From JBBTCX01 sp038043045 (GTDB lineage Bacteria > Planctomycetota > Phycisphaerae > UBA1845): a DNA stretch of 8,965 bases. The notes beneath the pieces were generated by a model that worked only from the letters and a program-made list of their open reading frames with translations, ran no database searches and was not told where the DNA came from. The stretch covers positions 1 to 8,965 of the forward strand of contig JBBTCX010000192.1 in the NCBI GenBank assembly GCA_038043045.1. Direction: 5' to 3'. A program made the position numbers and the translations under genes. Below are positions 1-5,859 of the stretch, piece after piece. How positions within the stretch are numbered: the first letter of the stretch is position 1; every line of letters starts with the position of its first letter.

Positions 1-1348
1 CCGCCGTCTCATTACACAGTTGACCGCCGGTGCAGGGATCGCCCGACCCGGCGCAGATTCCACCGCCGCACACGTCGCTGGCCGTGCAGAACAACCCGTC
101 GTCGCAAGGCAGGGTGTTGTTGGAGTGTAAGCAGAAACCGTCCGAACATATGTCGTTAGTACAAACAGTGCCGTCATTACAGTCGGCGGCCGAGCAGCAT
201 TGCAACGGCGAAAAATCCACCACGAACCACGACGCCGTTCCCGTTACTGAGTCCGTGGAAGCACGAGTCAACGTTAAGGTGTTGGCTCCGGTGATGATCG
301 CCGTAAACATGCCCGGACCGATCTGATCTCGGGCCGTAAAGGAATGTGTCCCTCCCCAGTTACCACCGGCGGGGGCAAGGAGCGAAACAGCAGACGACGT
401 ATTGGTGCAGACGATCGGAACGGCCAAACTCGACTCCACGGAATTTAGCGTAGTCTCGCCCGATTGAACCGTCGTAGCGTCCGAAAACTCGATCACTTCC
501 CAAGCAAAATCAATGACCGTACCGGTCACTTCGCGGTCGACTCGAATCTGCGTGGCGTTGTCCAAGCGCGCTCGGACCATATTTTGAGCACCACCAATTC
601 CAGAAGTTTTCCAACTGATCAACGCAATCGACTTCGAAAGATTGACCGAAGAAATAGTCGCGGTTGCAAATACGTCGGTGGATCCCAAGGTTCCAATGCC
701 GCGTTGGACCGATGAATTCGTAAACTCAACGACCTGCCAATCCGCGGTTCGAGACGACGAGGTGCTGTGAATGATTTCGAGATTCGTCGTTGACGTCAGC
801 CTCGCACGGAAAAAATCGTCCCCGCTGTACGTTGTATCCGGCGATGCGACCGAACCTGAAACCAGAACAAAACTCCGAGTCAGATCGACAGGCGAGATGG
901 TCACATCCCCCGTCGTCGAAACACTAGTAAATGTCCCGCGCTGAACCGAAACGCCCGCAGAAAAACTAGCCACCTGCCAATAAATGGTCAGGTCCGTAAG
1001 AACACCATCCGTGCCACTATCCGACCCACGAGTGAACTCCAAGGTCGTCCCATTCAAAATCCGCCCACGCACCAGACCGTCGTCTGGATCGGTGCTGTTT
1101 CCATGATAATTAAAAAATAAGATTGATTTGGTAGGGTCGATAGGCGCAATCGTCACGGGCGAAGTCTGTGATGAACCAGCTCCCGGGGACATCACCAGAG
1201 TCCCAGACTGCAAACCACTCAGTGTGGCCGCCGGCGAAGAGCTCGTGAATACAAGAAAAACGACCAAGGACGTCGCAACCAGGAAACCCCGCGTCCTCAG
1301 AGACGAAAATGGTTTCAACATGAAACAAGCGAGAAAATTAGCTTTCAT
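1..1348 (-). CDS. Secreted repeat protein with Cys-rich CTDC-like segment (C-terminus beyond window)
   Basis: The frame is open from the start to the left edge, giving 449 codons without a stop, so the gene is 3'-partial. I chose the ATG at 1348 because a GGAGG lies about 12 nt upstream; an in-frame ATG at 1321 has no visible ribosome site. The N-terminus has basic residues, a hydrophobic stretch (about residues 21-35) and a likely signal-peptidase site near SSSPA-A, so export is expected. Residues 46-379 form four tandem units, each ending in a W-x-V-x-x-F signature (WQVASF 124, WQVVEF 204, WEVIEF 283, WFVVDF 374), with VQ[RS]G opening units 2 to 4 and RARL in the middle of units 2 and 3. 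From residue 384 the protein is Cys-rich (CNDGTVCTNDIC, CDDGLFCTASDVC), resembling the Dictyostelium CTDC repeat family found in large extracellular bacterial proteins. I infer a cell-surface or secreted structural or adhesive role. No enzymatic domain is visible and the function is unknown. Confidence 0.85.
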   Translation of the reverse strand, partial: MKANFLACFMLKPFSSLRTRGFLVATSLVVFLVFTSSSPAATLSGLQSGTLVMSPGAGSSQTSPVTIAPIDPTKSILFFNYHGNSTDPDDGLVRGRILNGTTLEFTRGSDSGTDGVLTDLTIYWQVASFSAGVSVQRGTFTSVSTTGDVTISPVDLTRSFVLVSGSVASPDTTYSGDDFFRARLTSTTNLEIIHSTSSSRTADWQVVEFTNSSVQRGIGTLGSTDVFATATISSVNLSKSIALISWKTSGIGGAQNMVRARLDNATQIRVDREVTGTVIDFAWEVIEFSDATTVQSGETTLNSVESSLAVPIVCTNTSSAVSLLAPAGGNWGGTHSFTARDQIGPGMFTAIITGANTLTLTRASTDSVTGTASWFVVDFSPLQCCSAADCNDGTVCTNDICSDGFCLHSNNTLPCDDGLFCTASDVCGGGICAGSGDPCTGGQLCNETA

Positions 1349-1512
1349 GGGTCAATCCGACCTCCGCCGACTTCGTTACGCTGTAACTCTACAGAGCTCG
1401 CTTCCCAACATTGAAACCGTTTTTGCATGGTGACAAGCTCTTTTCGTTTTTGCGCAGCACCCCCAACGACCAATCAAATTCTTCAACGTTTGAACACGGA
1501 CCACGAGCGATG

Positions 1513-1529
1513 AACGCAACGTTTGCGTT
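1513..1529. repeat. Perfect 7-bp inverted repeat with 3-nt loop
   Basis: AACGCAA (1513-1519), CGT, TTGCGTT (1523-1529) form a perfect short palindrome about 170 nt upstream of the start of the secreted repeat protein. No T tract follows on either strand, so a terminator is unlikely. It could be a regulator-binding site or chance; the function is unknown. Confidence 0.4.
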
Positions 1530-1797
1530 GGAATACCAAGGCCGACGTTGCCTCTCACGTCTTCTGGCAATCCGCAAAATTTTAGAAATACACCCCCAGG
1601 GATGAACCTATTCTTTTCCCCTTTTTCTCTTCTCGCTCGACGTCAACCCCACTACTTTCCGTCAAGCGCGAATCCGCCAGCCCGTTTGCTGGAACGTGCA
1701 ATATAACATGTGACCCATGAGGATACAATCGATTGCAGTGTAGCTTTTATATCACCGGTTTCATCGATCGGATTGACTCGTCGTCCGTAGCATCGCC

Positions 1798-1819
1798 GGT
1801 GTCAGTCGACTTAGACACC
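1798..1819. repeat. Inverted repeat GGTGTC/GACACC around a GTCGAC core
   Basis: GGTGTC (1798-1803) and GACACC (1814-1819) are complementary and enclose the palindrome AGTCGACT. It lies about 110 nt beyond the MalG-like stop codon. It could fold at the 3' end of the ABC-operon transcript, but no run of T follows, so it is not a convincing intrinsic terminator. Confidence 0.3.
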
Positions 1820-1928
1820 AGACTTCGTTAAAACACGGCTAAAAACCCTTCACGATGCCCAAAATAAAGTAATGATTTAGTAAGCCGTTATACAACTCTT
1901 AGTTTCTTTGAGGTAGCACTCAACATGA

Positions 1929-2852
1929 CTATTTTATCGGACGTCCGACCGCCTCCAACCCACGGATCACCTGCCATTCGCAGAGAACGAAAACCAAGAC
2001 AATTGGCACAAGGGCAATCAGACTGGCCGCCATCAGAAGATTCATCCAAGTTCCAGATTGTGACTGGAGCATCCGCAGACCCAACGAAACCGGATACTGT
2101 CGTAAATCAGACAAGTACATCAGAGGATCCAAAAACTCGTGCCAATGGAATACAAAGCTCAATAGACCGGCGGTCACGACGGCTGGGCGAATGGAAGGAA
2201 GGAGGACATACCAATAAAACTGCCAAGGTGTGGCACCGTCCAAACAGGCCGCTTCCAAATAGCTTCGGGGAATTCCGCGCAAAAACTGTCGAAATAGAAA
2301 GACGTTAAACGCACCACCTCCCAGCCACGCGGGCACAATGAGCGGCTTGTAGGTGTCAATCCAGCCCAACTCCGCAAACAGAAGGTATCGAGTGACAAAA
2401 AGTCCCTGCGTTGGAACAATCAGCGACACCAACACCAAGGCGAAACACGCGCCGCGACCACGGAATTTGCCGTAAGCAAGAGCAAATCCAGCCATGGATG
2501 AGGTCAAGACCGCACCCGCCGCGGAAATCACCGAGATCCACGTGGAATTCAAAACCATTCGTCCGAAGGGTAATTGCGTAATCACTTGCAAATAGTTGGA
2601 CCCTTGACAGTCGCCCACCGTAAACTTCGGTGGAATGGCATACACCTCGTCAAGCGGTTTGAGCGAAGAGGAAAACGCCCAGACGATCGGTAGCAGCATC
2701 CATCCACACACCGCGAACAACGCCACATAGGCAAACGCCGATCCGATCCGCCGTCTCCAGAAATGGGAACTGCCAAGAAGCATCGAAGACCTTTGTTCTT
2801 CATGCCTCGCGAAATACGGATTGCCTTTCTCACTCGGTTCAAGAATAGACAT
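1929..2852 (-). CDS. Carbohydrate ABC transporter permease, MalG/UgpE type
   Basis: This is an inner-membrane subunit of a binding-protein-dependent sugar importer. The 307-residue protein has a first membrane helix at about residues 37-60, further hydrophobic segments, and the diagnostic cytoplasmic EAA loop at about 200-219 (E-A-A-x-x-x-G ending in LLP), which docks onto the ATPase. The C-terminal RGLEAVGRPIK resembles the usual end of the MalG branch, so the gene looks complete. The ATG at 2852 overlaps the preceding permease fragment by 14 nt, suggesting old translational coupling, but its GAGGAG lies almost against the start codon. The ATG at 2783 (284 residues) has AAAGG at a better distance and may be the true start. 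Its MalF-type partner is only a fragment (2839-3081) and no ATPase gene is in view, so the protein is probably without function unless it pairs with subunits encoded elsewhere. Confidence 0.9.
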   Translation of the reverse strand: MSILEPSEKGNPYFARHEEQRSSMLLGSSHFWRRRIGSAFAYVALFAVCGWMLLPIVWAFSSSLKPLDEVYAIPPKFTVGDCQGSNYLQVITQLPFGRMVLNSTWISVISAAGAVLTSSMAGFALAYGKFRGRGACFALVLVSLIVPTQGLFVTRYLLFAELGWIDTYKPLIVPAWLGGGAFNVFLFRQFLRGIPRSYLEAACLDGATPWQFYWYVLLPSIRPAVVTAGLLSFVFHWHEFLDPLMYLSDLRQYPVSLGLRMLQSQSGTWMNLLMAASLIALVPIVLVFVLCEWQVIRGLEAVGRPIK

Positions 2853-3081
2853 GCTCCTCGTGCACGTAATAAACCCACCGTCGGGTCAACTGAAAGAATA
2901 GGAAAACCAGCAACGTGAGAATTCCCATGAAAATCACACACAGCGCGCACGCATATCCCATCCGATAGGGCGGCTCAAAAGCCACCTGGTACAAATAAAC
3001 CATGTAAAACAGCAGTCCCTCTCGCTGCTCTCGATTCTGCAAGACATAAGGGGCATTGAAGGATTGCATGGCATACAGCAT
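2839..3081 (-). pseudogene. C-terminal fragment of MalF/UgpA-type sugar ABC permease
   Basis: The 80 codons match only the last part of a MalF/UgpA-type permease. MQSFNAPYVL corresponds to the usual sequence after the EAA loop, then come YLYQVAFEPPYRMGYACAL, one hydrophobic helix (about 43-65) and the terminal RRWVYY. Full-length family members are near 300 residues. Here the earlier membrane helices and the EAA loop that contacts the ATPase are absent. In the same frame only five more codons precede the ATG before a TAA that overlaps the end of the WYL regulator gene. The fragment therefore begins just where the regulator ends and should not make a working permease. The intact MalG-type gene follows with an overlap, the normal order of such an operon. 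I read it as a remnant left when the WYL gene replaced the middle of the operon; an assembly chimera is the alternative. Confidence 0.8.
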
Positions 3082-3092
3082 GAGGTATTGAT

Positions 3093-4067
3093 CTACTTAT
3101 TTCTTGGGTATTGTTCCTCAAGCGCGCGGACATGTTGCAGCACCGCCTCACGCAATTCTGGGGGTTCGATAACAGTGGCATTTCCGCCATAAGACAAAAC
3201 CCAACAGATAATTTCTTGTAATCCTTCCACATCGGCTTCGAAGATCAGGGAACCGTCATCTAGGAAAGTTGTTTGCTTGGTTTTGTGCCATGAAATTTCA
3301 TCAACGGCCGCAGCCACTTTTTTGGAAAAGAGGATTTTGATGTGAAAGCATCGATCGCCTCGGATCATGTACCAGGCGTATCCGAAATAATTGGTGATGT
3401 CGAAGGTCGGCTGTATTCGAAAGCCAATTGTTAGCGCTTGAATCTGAAGTAGCCTTTCGACTTTGAACGTTCGAATGTTTTTTCGCGTTTCACAGAAAGC
3501 GATCAGGTACCAACCCCGAATCGTGCAAATGAGGAAGTACGGATGAAGGACGAGATTGAGCACCCGTCGCTCGCAATAAGAATCATAACGCACTTTGACC
3601 TTGACTTGCATCGTGAGGACTTGCTGAACCAAAGGTAAAATGTCGGCAATAGCCGAACAATCGGAGCTCTGAGGGGGAAGAATTCGTATCCGATCTAATA
3701 ATCGATTGCAATGTTCTCGAAGAGAGGCGGGAACAAGGCTTTCGATTTTCGCGGCGGCGGACGCGGCGACGTTGGCTTCGGGAACAATTTGCCAAGCAAG
3801 CAGGATTCGCATGCCGAGTAGAACAGCAAACGCCTCTGCCTGAGTCAGTGAAACCGGCGGAAGTACAGTAGATTCGCCCGTCGCATATTGTTTCGTATCG
3901 CGATCGAAGGTGAAGTTAATCCCGGCGCGCGACAAAATCTCGAGATCACGAAAGATCGTCCGACGGGACACGCCGACGGATTTCGAAATCTCGTCAATCG
4001 TTCCTTGTCGACCAGTTTGGAGTGACTGAATCAACCGAAGTAGCCGCTCAAGTCGCTTCGATCGCAT
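3093..4067 (-). CDS. WYL-domain transcriptional regulator (YafY/DeoR-like)
   Basis: The 324-residue protein has the usual complete length of its family. An N-terminal helix-turn-helix covers about residues 21-46 (IDEISKSVGVSRRTIFRDLE). A WYL domain follows at about 155-212, with the defining GWYLIAF at 185-191, and a WCX-type C-terminal domain covers about 243-316. Such proteins bind DNA and sense ligands, often nucleotides or nucleic acid, through the WYL fold; they control catabolic or stress genes. The start at 4067 has AAGGA about 10 nt upstream. It lies in line with the ABC genes, 15 nt after the truncated binding-protein gene and 11 nt before the permease fragment, so it is probably transcribed from the operon promoter. 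Its base composition is lower in G+C than its neighbour: four 60-nt lines counted by hand give about 44%, against about 57% in two lines of the binding-protein gene. This supports separate acquisition. The target genes are unknown. Confidence 0.9.
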   Translation of the reverse strand: MRSKRLERLLRLIQSLQTGRQGTIDEISKSVGVSRRTIFRDLEILSRAGINFTFDRDTKQYATGESTVLPPVSLTQAEAFAVLLGMRILLAWQIVPEANVAASAAAKIESLVPASLREHCNRLLDRIRILPPQSSDCSAIADILPLVQQVLTMQVKVKVRYDSYCERRVLNLVLHPYFLICTIRGWYLIAFCETRKNIRTFKVERLLQIQALTIGFRIQPTFDITNYFGYAWYMIRGDRCFHIKILFSKKVAAAVDEISWHKTKQTTFLDDGSLIFEADVEGLQEIICWVLSYGGNATVIEPPELREAVLQHVRALEEQYPRNK

Positions 4068-4082
4068 GAAACACGGATTCCT

Positions 4083-4940
4083 TCACGAGGTTTGGGCCAC
4101 TCGCCCCGTCAAGAAACCGACATCCTGGAAAAGTTGCGGAACCTCCGCCGGCCTGGGGCAGACATGATCGGCGTTGACCAAATCTCGATAGAACTCAACT
4201 GCCTGCTCGGCTTCAGCCCCTACAAACCGCCATTCATGAGCGTCCGCGTCGGTCAATTCGGCGCCGAAGGACCATAAAAACGGCAAATAGTAAATCCACC
4301 TCGGATGCCAAAACCCAAACTGGTCCAAGCGCCCATCCTGGTCGAAATCACAGGTCAAATCTTGGGCGAGTCTTCGAAAATCTTCGAGGGTCCATTCGCC
4401 ATTTGGAAGTGGAACGGCCTTACCCTGAAAACGCTCGGCCTTTTCAAAACAGGTCGGATTGCAATAGACCAAAAGATTCCCACCGGAAATCGGTAGACCA
4501 CGTGTCACTCCGTCGGATACAAACGCCGCCAGCGCCGTGCCATCCAAACGCTCGGAGTCGTCCCCGCTGTTCTCGTAACGCGTTACCGATTCGGACAGGT
4601 CAGCAAAATTTTCAGCCAGTTCATGAAAGGGACCCAATTGAACGAGTGCAACATCGGCCATTGTCCCGGACAATATTTGTTGACGCAGTTTCGTGTTGTA
4701 ATGACCGGAAAGTCCGGTGACATATTCTTGCCGAACGTGTGTGTCAGGGTGCAATTGCTCATACTCGGCGATGATCTCCCTCCACAGAGCATAATCCTGA
4801 TAATCCCCAAAATGAGAAAAACGAATCCCGAGCGCACCTTGTGATTTACGTAGCCGGTCGATTGGAGAATCTCTAGACAGCCACCACCCGCTTAACAAGA
4901 TTGAAAGGGCAAGAAATATTCGCCAGAGCGGACGGCTCAT
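4083..4940 (-). CDS. Extracellular sugar-binding protein of ABC transporter, C-terminally truncated
   Basis: This belongs to the family-1 extracellular solute-binding proteins, which capture sugars and hand them to the permease pair. A hydrophobic N-terminus (about residues 7-20) directs export or anchors it; no lipobox cysteine is present. Typical features are LHPDTHVRQEYV (63-74), DVALVQLGP (96-104), a calcium-loop-like DFDQDGRLDQFGF (198-210) and a Trp/Tyr-rich WIYYLPFLWSFGAEL (215-229). The frame ends at residue 285 just after FLTGRVA, where family members normally continue with AM and about 130-150 more residues. The C-terminal part that closes the binding cleft is thus missing, and loss of function is likely. 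The start at 4940 has GGAG 10 nt upstream. The WYL regulator follows after 15 nt. It is divergent from the ECF sigma gene. Confidence 0.85.
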   Translation of the reverse strand: MSRPLWRIFLALSILLSGWWLSRDSPIDRLRKSQGALGIRFSHFGDYQDYALWREIIAEYEQLHPDTHVRQEYVTGLSGHYNTKLRQQILSGTMADVALVQLGPFHELAENFADLSESVTRYENSGDDSERLDGTALAAFVSDGVTRGLPISGGNLLVYCNPTCFEKAERFQGKAVPLPNGEWTLEDFRRLAQDLTCDFDQDGRLDQFGFWHPRWIYYLPFLWSFGAELTDADAHEWRFVGAEAEQAVEFYRDLVNADHVCPRPAEVPQLFQDVGFLTGRVAQTS

Positions 4941-5011
4941 CCAACAGCATCTCCAAGAAGAGAAACGCGGTTTTCAACTGAATAAACGTCTATCGTTTCC
5001 GTGTGTACTGA

Positions 5012-5040
5012 ATTATTGTCCAATGGCTGAACAGCTCCAA
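5012..5040 (-). promoter_or_regulatory. Possible sigma-70-type promoter for the ABC/WYL operon
   Basis: On the minus strand TTGGAG (5035-5040) and AATAAT (5012-5017) are separated by 17 nt, leaving a leader of about 65 nt before the ATG at 4940. The -10 matches TATAAT in five of six positions; the -35 matches TTGACA in only three. Planctomycete promoters are poorly known, so this is a candidate only. Confidence 0.3.
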
Positions 5041-5082
5041 ATCCAAACAGGTATCTCCAAGCCTCGGCCATCCGACTTTTTG

Positions 5083-5111
5083 TTGAAAAGAAAACGGACA
5101 ACCGCTACTCT
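5083..5111 (+). promoter_or_regulatory. Possible sigma-70-type promoter for the sigma factor-kinase operon
   Basis: TTGAAA (5083-5088) and TACTCT (5106-5111) are 17 nt apart, giving a leader of roughly 105 nt before the ATG at 5225. The -35 is close to consensus, the -10 weak. An autoregulated ECF promoter cannot be excluded because the sequence preference of this sigma group is not readable from one gene. Confidence 0.3.
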
Positions 5112-5119
5112 CTTAAGAC

Positions 5120-5132
5120 ACCGTTAGACGGT
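5120..5132 (+). repeat. Short inverted repeat in the leader of the sigma factor gene
   Basis: ACCGT (5120-5124), TAG, ACGGT (5128-5132) is a 5-bp stem with a 3-nt loop just downstream of the candidate promoter. It may be an operator or a leader hairpin, or chance. Confidence 0.25.
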
Positions 5133-5224
5133 CGCGCGCTCGCGAATTCTTTTGGCGAAGGGGGAAAAGCTTGATTGGTGTGCCTGGGGTTTTCGGTTGC
5201 ATGCTACAGAGGAGGACACTCATC

Positions 5225-5842
5225 ATGAAAGACCACGAGCTCAAAGCAGCACTCATGCGTCGCGCGGACTCCATGCACCAGTTTTTGGAAAGCCGTATTC
5301 CCAAGCGGTTTCGACTGTTTCTTACCCCAGATGACCTCTTGCAGGATGTTTGGGCGGCCGCCTTCAAATCCTATCCTGATAGTATGGATAGAGATGATGC
5401 CACCTTTGACCGCTGGCTGAATACCATAGCCAAGAACAGGTTGCTCAATGCCATCCGCGACGCAGGTCGGATCAAACGGGGGGGGCACCGAAATCGATTC
5501 GAACAACAAGAATTGCATAACTCCTCGTTTGCTGCCCTTCTTACCCACCTCGTTGGTCCCGACCGGACCCCCAGCAGTGAAGAAGCCGCGAATGATGTCG
5601 TACAGGCGGTAAGATCCGCGATCAGCTCCCTGCCCGAAGATTACCGCCAAGCATTGACATTGCGACACATCGAAGGGCGAAGCCAAGACGAAGTTGCGAC
5701 GACCATGAAACGGTCCCAGCGTGCCATCAACAGCCTCCTTTATCGTGGACTGCAAAGACTGAACCAAAACCTCGGATCGGGCACGCGGTTCTTCAGTGAT
5801 CTTGACTCTCAAGATGACGGACCGTTGCAATCGCAGTCGTGA
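5225..5842 (+). CDS. ECF-type RNA polymerase sigma factor, kinase-associated planctomycete type
   Basis: It directs RNA polymerase to a small regulon. The start at 5225 is set by GGAGG at 5211-5215, nine nt upstream; frames opening earlier at 5171 lack such a site. The 205-residue protein has sigma region 2 at about residues 13-86, with LTPDDLLQDVWAAAF for core binding and -10 recognition and FDRWLNTIAKNRLLNAIRD. This is followed by a KRGG stretch common in phycisphaeral sigma factors of this type. Region 4 covers about 126-180, with SSLPEDYRQALTLRHIEGRSQDEVA and a helix-turn-helix for -35 binding. A 25-residue acidic/polar tail follows. No anti-sigma factor gene is adjacent. Instead a Ser/Thr kinase gene overlaps or abuts the 3' end, so control by phosphorylation is plausible, as proposed for ECF factors linked to kinases. 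An eight-G run (5478-5485) encodes the KRGG site. Confidence 0.92.
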   Translation: MKDHELKAALMRRADSMHQFLESRIPKRFRLFLTPDDLLQDVWAAAFKSYPDSMDRDDATFDRWLNTIAKNRLLNAIRDAGRIKRGGHRNRFEQQELHNSSFAALLTHLVGPDRTPSSEEAANDVVQAVRSAISSLPEDYRQALTLRHIEGRSQDEVATTMKRSQRAINSLLYRGLQRLNQNLGSGTRFFSDLDSQDDGPLQSQS

Positions 5843-5859
5843 AGGACGAGGACATCGCG

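Larger units (their letters stand above)
1349..1928. other. Gene-free intergenic stretch of 580 bp
   Basis: This lies between the start of the secreted repeat protein and the stop of the MalG-like permease, both on the minus strand. I found no open frame with a convincing ribosome site or protein-like composition. It contains two short inverted repeats (1513-1529 and 1798-1819) and several A/T-rich stretches (about 1600-1640 and 1825-1920). It must hold the promoter of the repeat protein and the end of the ABC-operon transcript, but no strong -35/-10 pair and no hairpin followed by a T tract could be picked out by eye. Confidence 0.6.

Noticed and set aside
1128..1433. A 101-codon plus-strand frame around the start of the repeat protein
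   Set aside because: It lies antisense to the signal peptide and first repeat of the secreted protein and has no recognisable content.
1376..1577. Two overlapping small minus-strand frames upstream of the repeat protein
   Set aside because: Both are about 60 codons, overlap each other in different frames, lack ribosome sites and look like random translation.
1835..1888. ACGGCT and AGCCGT arms downstream of the MalG-type gene as a terminator
   Set aside because: The arms are only 6 nt and 42 nt apart, with no T tract after them.
1925..2308. A 127-codon plus-strand frame in the MalG-type gene region
   Set aside because: It runs opposite to a permease with an intact EAA loop and membrane helices; its product is low-complexity and polar.
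5204..5830. A 208-codon frame on the minus strand across the whole sigma factor gene
   Set aside because: It is antisense to a clearly recognisable ECF sigma factor, shows no domain, and has no ribosome site at its start.
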